NCBI RefSeq assembly: GCF_013870525.1
Contig: NZ_JACBXD010000024.1
Location: 40,960 to 104,959, forward strand
DNA from: Amycolatopsis pittospori
Lineage (GTDB): Bacteria; Actinomycetota; Actinomycetes; Mycobacteriales; Pseudonocardiaceae
Reading direction: 5' to 3'
DNA: 64,000 bases
Below the pieces are notes generated by a model. That model saw only the letters and a program-made list of their open reading frames with translations. It did no database searches and was not told the DNA's origin. Within the stretch, counting starts at the first letter, position 1. Every line of letters starts with the position of its first letter. The position numbers and the translations under genes are program-made. This document shows positions 57,245-64,000 of this stretch, one piece after another.

Positions 57245-58722
57245 GTGAGAAAGAACCGGAAATGACTGAGACTCCTGCAAAGCCCGCCTCGCCGGAGGGG
57301 GGCAAGTCGGCGGCCGCCGCGCTCAACCCGTCGGCGGCCATCACGGACTTCGGCATCGACACGACATCGATGTCAACACGCGAGGCCGTCGGTGACTACG
57401 TCTCCCGGCTGAAGGCGGGACAGCTGGGTTCGCTGCCCGCGCTGCTCGGCCTGCTCGTGCTGGTGATCGTGTTCGCCTCGCTGTCGGACACCTTCCTGAC
57501 GATGAACAACATCGCGAACCTGATGGCGCAGGGCGCCGGCAAGGCGATCATCGCGATGGGCATCGTGTTCGTGCTGCTGCTCGGCGAGATCGACCTGTCC
57601 GCGGGTACCGCGTCCGGTGTCACCGCCGCCGTGCTGGCGATGCACTACGTGCGCAACGGAAACCTGCTGGGCGGGATGGGGAACGGCGTGTTCATCGCCT
57701 TCCTCGTGGTGCTCGTGATCGCCGGTCTGCTCGGCGTGATCCTGCGGATCTGGGCGGGTGTCGGCTTCGCCGTGATCGCGATCGCGCTGGTGCTTTCGGG
57801 TGCGGCCGCCAACCCGTGGATCGAGATCCTGCTCGCGATCAGCGTCGGTGGCGCGATCGGTGTCCTCACCGGGTTCCTGGTCTCGAAGATCGGTATGCCG
57901 TCGTTCGTCGTGACGCTGGCGCTCTTCCTCGCCTGGCAAGGCGTCATCCTCCAGTTCATCGGTGAGGGCGGCACACTCGGCATCAGCACCTCGGACGTGC
58001 TGTTCAAGGTCGCCAACGGCAACCTGTCCACCATGGGCAGCTGGATCCTCTTCCTGATCGCCGCGGGTGGATTCGCCGCGGTGTCACTGGGCCAGCACTT
58101 CTCGCGGCTCAAACGCGGTCTGGTCACGCAGCCGACGCCGATGGTGCTGTTCAAGGTCGGCGCGATCGCCGTCGTGGGTGCGGTGGCGACCTATCTGCTG
58201 ACGCTGAACCGCGCGCCGAACCCGAACATCGTGATCTCCGGCGTCCCGTACGTCGTGCCGATCGTGCTCGGTCTGCTGGTGCTCGGGACCTACGTGCTCA
58301 ACCGCACGCAGTACGGCCGCCACATCTACGCCGTCGGTGGCAACCGCGAAGCGGCCCGACGCGCCGGTATCAACGTCGAGAAGATCCGCGCCAGCGTGTT
58401 CGTCATCTGCTCCGCGGTGGCGGCGATCGGCGCGATCGTCTACTCGTCGAAGGTCGGTTCGGTCGACCCGCAGGCCGGTGGCCTCAACACGCTGCTGTTC
58501 GCGGTCGGCGCCGCCGTCATCGGTGGTACGTCGCTCTTCGGCGGCAAGGGCCGGGTGGTCGACGCGGTCATCGGTGGCCTGGTGCTCGCGGTCGTCGAGA
58601 ACGCTCTCGGCCTGCTCAAGCAGTCGGCGGCGGTGGTCAACATCGTCACCGGTCTCGTGCTGCTGCTGGCGGCCACGGTCGACGCGCTGTCCCGGCGCCG
58701 CGCGGCTGCGTCGCCGCGCTGA
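57241..58722 (+). CDS. xylH: Sugar ABC transporter permease (XylH-like)
   Basis: The 493-residue membrane protein has a long cytoplasmic N-terminus (about 60 residues) and about ten membrane helices. Motifs of the branched-chain/ribose permease family include EIDLSAGTASG and the coupling loop YGRHIYAVGGNREAARRAGI. It is longer than most RbsC proteins and matches XylH in length. GTG 57241 overlaps the ATPase gene; ATG 57262 is an alternative. Confidence 0.87.
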   Translation: MSEKEPEMTETPAKPASPEGGKSAAAALNPSAAITDFGIDTTSMSTREAVGDYVSRLKAGQLGSLPALLGLLVLVIVFASLSDTFLTMNNIANLMAQGAGKAIIAMGIVFVLLLGEIDLSAGTASGVTAAVLAMHYVRNGNLLGGMGNGVFIAFLVVLVIAGLLGVILRIWAGVGFAVIAIALVLSGAAANPWIEILLAISVGGAIGVLTGFLVSKIGMPSFVVTLALFLAWQGVILQFIGEGGTLGISTSDVLFKVANGNLSTMGSWILFLIAAGGFAAVSLGQHFSRLKRGLVTQPTPMVLFKVGAIAVVGAVATYLLTLNRAPNPNIVISGVPYVVPIVLGLLVLGTYVLNRTQYGRHIYAVGGNREAARRAGINVEKIRASVFVICSAVAAIGAIVYSSKVGSVDPQAGGLNTLLFAVGAAVIGGTSLFGGKGRVVDAVIGGLVLAVVENALGLLKQSAAVVNIVTGLVLLLAATVDALSRRRAAASPR

Positions 58723-58733
58723 GTCCGCATGGA

Positions 58734-59915
58734 ATGATGAAGTCCGTGACCAGCACACCCGTTGCACGACCAGACGAGGTGCGCAGGCACAACCGCACGA
58801 CCCTGCTCCGGTTGCTGCACGTCAGCGGCCCGAGCACCAGGGCGACCCTGGCCACCGAGCTGGGGCTCAACCGCAGCACCATCAAGACCCTCGTCGACGG
58901 CCTCGCGGAAGCGGGCGTCGTCGAAGAGCGGGTCCCGAGGCCGGGACGAGGGGCGGGCCGCCCCTCGCTCCTGGTCCTGCCGCAGCCGCAGGCGGCGGTG
59001 GTGCTCGCGGTCGACCTCCAGGTCGAACACGTGGCGATCGCGCTGGTCGGGTTCGGCGGCCAGATCCTCGGGCGCAACAGCTGGAACCTCCGCGGCCGGA
59101 TGCGGGAGGCCGACGAGGTGATCACGCACGTGATCGAGTCGACCACCATGCTGGCGGGTGACCTCGGCGTACAGCCGATCGCTGTGGGGGTGTCCGTGCC
59201 CGGTGTCGTCCGGCGAGCGGACGGGCATGTGCACGAGGCCCCCAACCTGCGCTGGACCGACGTCGCGCTCGGGGAACGGCTCGGCGGTGTGCTGCGCGTC
59301 CCCGTCCTGGTCGGCAACGACGCCGAACTCGGCGCCATCGCCGAACATCTGCGCGGCGCCGCCCGGGGCTCGTCCGACGCCGTGTACGTCTCCGCCGACG
59401 TGGGAGTCGGGGGAGGGATCATCGCCGACGGCTCGTCGCTGCGAGGCGGCTCCGGGTACGTCGGCGAGATCGGGCATATGGCGATCCGGCCGGGCGGCCG
59501 TCCCTGCTACTGCGGTTCCAGCGGCTGCTGGGAGACCGAGGTCGGCGAGGCCGCCCTGTGCCGTGCGCTCGACCTGCCCGAGGACACCCCGCGCGGGGCG
59601 ATCCTGTTCGAACTGCGCGAACTGGCCCGCGACCCGCACGCGGCCGAGGAACGGCTCTCGGAGTTCGCGGAATGGCTGACGCTCGGCCTGGTGAACGTGG
59701 TCAACCTGCTCGGCCCGCAGCTGGTCGTGCTGGGCGACCTGCTGACCGTGCTGCCGGATTCGGTCGTGCGGTCGGTCGCGGCCGAGGTCCGGCGGCGGAG
59801 CCTGGTCAGCCGCGCCGTGGGCGGGACCCAGATCGTGAGTTCCGCGCTGGGCGCCGACGTGAAGCTGCTGGGTGCCGCCGAGGCGGCGTTCGAGATGATC
59901 CTGGACACCGTTTGA
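58734..59915 (+). CDS. ROK family transcriptional repressor (XylR type)
   Basis: The 393-residue protein has an N-terminal winged helix (RRHNRTTLLRLLHVSGPSTRATLATELGLNRSTIKTLV) and a ROK sugar-kinase-like domain with the zinc site GRPCYCGSSGCWE. It is the fourth gene of the sugar operon, suggesting autoregulation through the palindrome at 55161. Start codons at 58734, 58737 and 58746 are all possible. Confidence 0.87.
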   Translation: MMKSVTSTPVARPDEVRRHNRTTLLRLLHVSGPSTRATLATELGLNRSTIKTLVDGLAEAGVVEERVPRPGRGAGRPSLLVLPQPQAAVVLAVDLQVEHVAIALVGFGGQILGRNSWNLRGRMREADEVITHVIESTTMLAGDLGVQPIAVGVSVPGVVRRADGHVHEAPNLRWTDVALGERLGGVLRVPVLVGNDAELGAIAEHLRGAARGSSDAVYVSADVGVGGGIIADGSSLRGGSGYVGEIGHMAIRPGGRPCYCGSSGCWETEVGEAALCRALDLPEDTPRGAILFELRELARDPHAAEERLSEFAEWLTLGLVNVVNLLGPQLVVLGDLLTVLPDSVVRSVAAEVRRRSLVSRAVGGTQIVSSALGADVKLLGAAEAAFEMILDTV

Positions 59916-59930
59916 GTCCCGGGAATCATC

Positions 59931-59992
59931 GCGTTTAGTCCTCTGGATGCGGTCCTTGCGTGTGCAACGACCGCATCCAGAGGACTAAACGC
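59931..59992. repeat. Family C palindrome, copy 2
   Basis: Perfect 24-bp arms (starting GCGTTTAGTCCTCTGGATG) surround a 14-base spacer that itself holds TTGC/GCAA. Against copy 1 the arm reads CTGGATGC instead of CTGAATGC, with the partner arm changed too. The right arm contains the stop codon of the TetR gene. Confidence 0.9.
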
Positions 59993-60590
59993 GGTCTTTC
60001 ACGAGACCCGACAGCAAGGCCACCAGAGCGGCGAGGGACTTCTCCTTCGCCGCTTCGGGGTCTTCGGCGTGCGCGATCATCAGCGCCGCCTCCGCGCAGG
60101 CGCTGAGCACCAGTTGCGCCAGTTCCGGGATCGGCGCCGCGATCAGCCGTCCGTCAGCGGCGACGCCCTCCAGGAGCTCCGTGATCAGTCCCAGCCCGTA
60201 CCGGTTCTCCAGCTCGCGCCATTCCGGCCAGCCGAGGACCGAGATGGCGTCGGTGAGCGAGATCCGCACCACCTCGGGCCGCAGGCACAGGTCCAGGAAG
60301 CGGCTCAGCGCGCCGAGCGCGGCCGCCCAAGGATCGTCTTCGGCCCGGAGCACCGCCTCGAGCTCGTCGGTGATCTCCGTTTCGATCTGCTCGACCACGG
60401 CACGGAACAGGCCCTGTTTGTCACCGAAGTGGTGGTACAGCGCGCCCCGCGTGACGCCGGCCGCCCGGACGATCTCGTCGGCGGGCACGGCGGCGTAACC
60501 CTGTTCGGCGAACAGTCTCCGAGCCGCCGTGATCAGGGCGGTCTGCGTCGACTGGGATCGCTCGGTCTGGCTACGTCGTGGCGTGGGCAC
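59985..60590 (-). CDS. TetR family transcriptional regulator
   Basis: The 201-residue protein has an N-terminal TetR helix-turn-helix (ALITAARRLFAEQGYAAVPADEIVRAAGVTRGALYHHFGDK) and an all-helical ligand domain. It overlaps the 3' end of the upstream hydrolase gene by 20 bases, so it is cotranscribed and probably represses that operon through the operator at 61442. GTG 60590 is the start. Confidence 0.9.
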   Translation of the reverse strand: MPTPRRSQTERSQSTQTALITAARRLFAEQGYAAVPADEIVRAAGVTRGALYHHFGDKQGLFRAVVEQIETEITDELEAVLRAEDDPWAAALGALSRFLDLCLRPEVVRISLTDAISVLGWPEWRELENRYGLGLITELLEGVAADGRLIAAPIPELAQLVLSACAEAALMIAHAEDPEAAKEKSLAALVALLSGLVKDRV

Positions 60591-61434
60591 GCAGGAATTC
60601 CACCACCATGCCGCTCAGCCGCTCCGGCTGGTCCTCCGGCACGAAGGTGTACGAGTCCTCGATCGTCTTCAGTTCCGAGTTCGGCAGCACCCCGGCGAGC
60701 TTGCGGCCCAGCCACAGCGGGAAGTGCCGGTCCTCGGATGCCCAGACCAGCAGCACCGGCTTCTCGAACGACGGCAACCGCTCGGCCGCGGCGAGGGTGT
60801 ACCGGTTGCTGACGCCCGCCATGAACCGGCGCAGGTCGTCGCGGATCTCCGGGTTCCGCCTGCTGGGCAGCAGATAGGCGTCGAGAACGTGCCGGGGGAC
60901 CGGGTGCTTGATCGCCCAGACGAAGTTCGTGGCCTTCAGCAGCGCCTTCGACCGCATCGCCTGCACGACCGTCCAGGTTCCGCCGGGGATCCGCGCCAGT
61001 GTGCTCAGGCCCGCGAACATCGGCGGCAGGAAACGCTCGAAGGAATCCGACGGCGTCAGCACGACCCGGCCGATCCGCTCGGGGGACGTGGTCATGAGCA
61101 ACTGAGTGAGCGCGCCGCCGGTGTCGTTCGCGACCACGGTGACGTCGGTCAGGTCCAGAACTTCGAGGAACCGCGCGATCAACGCGGCGACGCCGGGCGG
61201 GCTCAGGTCGGCGCCGGGGACCGGGATCTCGTGCGACCCCAGCGGCCAGTCCGGGGTCAGGCAGCGGAAGCCCGCGTCGGCGACGGCGGGGGCCACCTTG
61301 CGCCAGAGCAGGCCGTTGGTCAGCAGGCCGTGCACGAAGACCACGGGAGGGCCTTCGCCGCGGTCGCGGTAGCGGATACGGGCGCCGCCGAGGTCTGCCT
61401 CGTGCACCTCGCCCAGGAGGTCGCTGGTCGTCAT
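60571..61434 (-). CDS. Alpha/beta hydrolase with Asp nucleophile
   Basis: The 287-residue protein has HG in FVHGLL, the nucleophile elbow VANDTGG with D104 where serine hydrolases have Ser, and a C-terminal TFVPEDQPERL. The Asp suggests the epoxide hydrolase/haloalkane dehalogenase branch. The usual His before this last Phe is Thr here, a variation that weakens prediction of activity. Start ATG 61434 follows CAGGAGG inside the reading frame region; ATG 61449 would overlap the operator. Confidence 0.8.
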   Translation of the reverse strand: MTTSDLLGEVHEADLGGARIRYRDRGEGPPVVFVHGLLTNGLLWRKVAPAVADAGFRCLTPDWPLGSHEIPVPGADLSPPGVAALIARFLEVLDLTDVTVVANDTGGALTQLLMTTSPERIGRVVLTPSDSFERFLPPMFAGLSTLARIPGGTWTVVQAMRSKALLKATNFVWAIKHPVPRHVLDAYLLPSRRNPEIRDDLRRFMAGVSNRYTLAAAERLPSFEKPVLLVWASEDRHFPLWLGRKLAGVLPNSELKTIEDSYTFVPEDQPERLSGMVVEFLRAHATT

Positions 61435-61441
61435 GCGGTTA

Positions 61442-61462
61442 ACATACATGCTGTATGTATGT
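61442..61462. promoter_or_regulatory. Candidate TetR operator
   Basis: ACATACA (61442-61448) and TGTATGT (61452-61458) are perfect 7-bp arms with a 3-base centre, followed by a further ATGT. It is AT-rich, eight bases before the hydrolase ATG 61434, and fits autoregulation of the hydrolase-tetR operon. Confidence 0.6.
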
Positions 61463-61539
61463 ATTTGCCAGGCATAAAACAGGGCGGCCGGCGTGCTCCA
61501 TGGGGAGCAGCCGGCCGCCAGGTGGTCGTGGACTGGTGG

Positions 61540-61719
61540 CTACCGCTGAATGTCCGCGGACATTTCTTTGAGCTTCGTTTCGTGTGCGCGGGCGTGGTGA
61601 CCACAGAAGAGCAACTCGCCACCGGTGCTGAGAATGGCTCGAACCTGGGCTGCAGCACCACACCGGTCGCATCGGTCGGCAGCGGTCAGTTCGGGGCGGG
61701 TGAGCGTCGGTGAAGTCAT
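61540..61719 (-). CDS. Small zinc-ribbon-like protein, DUF7455 type
   Basis: The 59-residue protein has C17-x2-C20 (DRCDRCGAAAQVRA) and a second metal-site half in LLFCGHHAR (C39, H41, H42). GGAGGGAG lies seven bases before ATG 61719. It matches the short DUF7455 proteins common in actinobacteria, of unknown function. Transcription could be divergent from the EamA gene. Confidence 0.8.
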   Translation of the reverse strand: MTSPTLTRPELTAADRCDRCGAAAQVRAILSTGGELLFCGHHARAHETKLKEMSADIQR

Positions 61720-61983
61720 TGGAGTCTCCCTCCGTCCCGGCACCGGTGACCCGGTGCCATCGATCCAGCTACGACCACTTCGGCACTGATGCCGGGAACG
61801 CTCGTTCCCGGCCCCGCCGTGTTCGTGCTTCCACTCTTCCAGACGTTTGGCGGCCCGCAAGTGTTCCCGCGTGGGTGTCTCATTTGTCACTGGTAATTAC
61901 CTCGTATGCCGTAGCGTAATCACGCAACGTAGGAGAAGACTCCCCGCCGAACCGTCTTTTCCCACGTCAGGCACCATGCGGGG

Positions 61984-62862
61984 GTGGGTATCGCAGTCGT
62001 CCGGAACCGTCTCGCGAGCGTGCCGGCGCCGATCTTGTTCGTTCTCAGCGGAATTTCCATGTACGCCGGTGCGGCCGTCGCCGTAGGTCTCTTTTCGGTC
62101 GCCTCACCCGCGGGGGTGGCATGGCTCCGCTGTCTCGGCGCCGCGGTGGTCCTCCTGGCGTGGCGGAGGCCGTCGCGCCAGGCGTGGACCGGCCGGACGT
62201 TTCTGCTCGCGGCCACCTTCGGCGTCGTCACCGCCGGGATGAACGTGCTCTTCTACGAGGCGATCGCGCGGTTGCCGCTGGGCACGGCCGTCGCCCTCGA
62301 GTTCGCCGGACCCGTGCTCGTAGCGGCTTTCGGCTCCCGGACCCGCCGCGACGTCTTCGCGCTCCTGCTGGTGGTGGCGGGTGTGGTCGCCATCGCGGAC
62401 GTGCGGCTCGAAGGCAGCCTGCTCGGCGTGGTCTTCGCGCTGGGCGCGGCCGCCGCCTGGGCCGGGTACATCCTGCTCGGGAAGCGCGTCGCGGTCGGCG
62501 GGAACGGGATCGACGGGCTGGCGGTCGGGTTCGCCGTGGGCACCGTGGTGCTGTCCCCGCTGGCCTTCGGGACCGGCGCGGTGTGGGGTTCGCCACGGCT
62601 GCTGCTCCTGGGCATCGGGGTGGGCGTGCTCTCGACCGTCGTGCCGTACGCGCTCGACCAGGTGGTCCTGCGCAAGGCCGGGCAGGCGCGGTTCGCGCTG
62701 CTGCTGGCGTTGCTGCCGGTCACGGCGGGCCTGATCGGCTTCCTCTGGCTGAAGCAGGTCCCGACCCTGCCCGAGGCGCTCGGCACGCTCGCCGTCGTCG
62801 CCGGGGTGGCGCTGCGCTCGCCGGAGCGACGTGACCGGACGGTGTCCGAACCGCCCGCGTAA
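61984..62862 (+). CDS. EamA family (DMT) transporter, RhtA-like
   Basis: The 292-residue protein has about ten membrane helices arranged as two EamA repeats, with IARLPLGTAVALEFAGPVLVA in the first and VLSTVVPYALDQVVLRKAG in the second. This resembles RhtA-type amino-acid exporters. Substrate unknown. Confidence 0.85.
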   Translation: MGIAVVRNRLASVPAPILFVLSGISMYAGAAVAVGLFSVASPAGVAWLRCLGAAVVLLAWRRPSRQAWTGRTFLLAATFGVVTAGMNVLFYEAIARLPLGTAVALEFAGPVLVAAFGSRTRRDVFALLLVVAGVVAIADVRLEGSLLGVVFALGAAAAWAGYILLGKRVAVGGNGIDGLAVGFAVGTVVLSPLAFGTGAVWGSPRLLLLGIGVGVLSTVVPYALDQVVLRKAGQARFALLLALLPVTAGLIGFLWLKQVPTLPEALGTLAVVAGVALRSPERRDRTVSEPPA

Positions 62863-62929
62863 CCCGATGGCCCGGCGCCGCCGAGGGCGCGATACTGACC
62901 GGATCGAGGGCGAGCAGGAAGGCCGGGCC

Positions 62930-64000
62930 ATGACGAAGGCGGCATCGGCGGCGGCGAAGGACCTCGCCGCGGCTGGGGTGGGCGGCGTCCACCTGGCCTG
63001 GGCGGACAACAACGGCATCCCGCGCTCCCGGATCATCCCCATCGCCGGGCTGGCGAACGCGGCGACCCGGGGTGTCGGCGTGACGTCGTTGTTCGCGGTC
63101 TTCGACAGCCACGACGCGATCACCTTCGCGCACACCGGCCTGGCGACGCCGTCGGGCGACGTCCGGCTCGTCCCGGTGATCGAGCGGCTCCGGCGGCTCG
63201 CGGGCCAGCCCGCGCTCGCCTGGGCCCCCGGACGGCAGGTCGCCGCGGACGGCTCGCCGTGGCCGTACTGCCAGCGCGGGGTCCTGGAGCGGCAGGTCGG
63301 CCTCGCCGCGGAGCGCGGCCTGGAGTTCAAGGCCGGCTACGAGCTGGAGTTCGCCGTCGCACCGGCCGGGAGCCCCGGCATCGTCGGCTCACCCGGGCAC
63401 CCGGGGCCGGCTTACAGCCCGCATGCGCTGGTCCCGCTGGACGGCTTCGTCGCCGCCCTGCTGCACGACTTCGCCGCCAACGGCCTCGAAATCGGCCAGC
63501 TGCACGCCGAGTACGGTCTCGCGCAGATCGAACTCTCGCTGCCCGCCACCGATCCGGTCTCCGCCGCCGACGACCAGTTGCTGGCGCGCCAGACCATCCA
63601 CGCCGCCGCGCACGCCCACGGGCTCATCGTGAGCTTCGCGCCGATGGTCGGCCTCGAAACCGCGGGCAACGGCTGGCACCTGCACACCTCGGTCCGGCGC
63701 AAGGGCCGCAACCTGCTCGCGGGCGACGGCGTTCCCGAAGGCGAGGGCGCCGCGTACCTCGCCGGCCTGCTGCGCGACCTGCCCGCGCTGACGGCCGTCA
63801 CCGCGCCCAGCGTCCCGTCCACCCTGCGGCTGCGGCCCGGGTTCTTCGCCGGGGCGTACGCCTTCTGGGGAGTCGAGAACCGCGAAGCGCCGCTTCGGTA
63901 CGTGCCGGGGACGGCGCTGCTCGGCGACGCGCACGCGAACGTCGAGCTCAAGACCTCCGACGCCTCGGCCAACCCGTACCTCGCGCTCGCGGCCGTCCTG
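62930..64000 (+). CDS. Glutamine synthetase family protein, truncated at window end
   Basis: The 357 residues visible start MTKAASAAAK and include a GS beta-grasp domain (about 10-110) and the catalytic domain. Motifs are YELEFAV and EYGLAQIE (metal-binding Glu), GNGWHLHTS, and RLRPGFFAGAYAFWGVENREAPLRY. The final ELKTSDASANPYLALA is the usual KxxDxxxNPYL block, so fewer than about 100 residues are missing. It is a GlnA-like or gamma-glutamylpolyamine-synthetase-like enzyme, not the main GlnA1 or GlnA2. AGGAAGG precedes ATG 62930. Confidence 0.88.
   Translation, partial: MTKAASAAAKDLAAAGVGGVHLAWADNNGIPRSRIIPIAGLANAATRGVGVTSLFAVFDSHDAITFAHTGLATPSGDVRLVPVIERLRRLAGQPALAWAPGRQVAADGSPWPYCQRGVLERQVGLAAERGLEFKAGYELEFAVAPAGSPGIVGSPGHPGPAYSPHALVPLDGFVAALLHDFAANGLEIGQLHAEYGLAQIELSLPATDPVSAADDQLLARQTIHAAAHAHGLIVSFAPMVGLETAGNGWHLHTSVRRKGRNLLAGDGVPEGEGAAYLAGLLRDLPALTAVTAPSVPSTLRLRPGFFAGAYAFWGVENREAPLRYVPGTALLGDAHANVELKTSDASANPYLALAAVL

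Overview
The window is high-GC actinobacterial DNA with GTG/ATG starts and many 4-bp ATGA or GTGA gene overlaps. A mycobacterial-type cholesterol degradation gene set, GlnA-like and Spo0M-like genes, and numerous intergenic hairpin repeats suggest a Pseudonocardiaceae member such as Amycolatopsis. That assignment is an inference from gene content; no rRNA is present.

Layout. 1-2.5 kb: the end of an ECF sigma factor gene, its anti-sigma factor, and a DUF1996 protein with a long Gln/Asn-rich insertion. 2.5-5 kb: a terminator with a possible small RNA, an acetyltransferase, and a divergent Lrp/DUF2000 pair. 5.1-26.8 kb: steroid catabolism. An echA20-ipdA-ipdB-ipdC operon (opening of the last two steroid rings) diverges from two SDR genes. 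fadA5 diverges from a CYP125-type P450. An ltp3-ltp4-DUF35 operon diverges from an acyl-CoA synthetase. echA19 diverges from fadD19 and a nitronate-monooxygenase-like gene. Palindromes matching the KstR consensus (TnnAACnnGTTnnA) lie in three of these divergent promoters and a KstR2-like site lies in the fourth, so side-chain and ring genes appear to be controlled by the usual two steroid repressors, which are encoded elsewhere. Housekeeping genes (GNAT, SCO6745-type, PPOX, transglutaminase, YihY) are interspersed.

26.9-35 kb: a secreted trypsin-like protease, then a phosphonate island: a UTRA-type GntR regulator, a TIGR03364-type FAD oxidoreductase, a phosphonatase-like HAD hydrolase and a complete ABC importer of the 2-aminoethylphosphonate class. 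35-36.1 kb: two paralogous lipoproteins, each with the same ECF-type promoter placed almost at the start codon. 36-48.4 kb: class I fumarase, a SigB-type sigma factor, D-aminoacyl-tRNA deacylase with a methyltransferase, an M20 hydrolase, a PsuG/PfkB pseudouridine-type operon with HD and PPOX genes, Spo0M and DUF3039. 48.4-54.9 kb: an RND transporter, a second YihY protein and a DEAD/DEAH helicase. 55-60 kb: a xylose-type sugar ABC importer with a ROK repressor and a strong candidate operator. 60-64 kb: a hydrolase-tetR operon, a small zinc-ribbon protein, an EamA transporter and a truncated glutamine-synthetase-like gene.

The least explained feature is a set of non-coding inverted repeats at gene 3' ends, mostly at convergent junctions. 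At least five families (called A-F here) recur. Copies differ by paired, compensatory changes, and some combine fixed outer stems and loops with exchangeable cores, or 21-bp tandem units arranged as opposing arrays.
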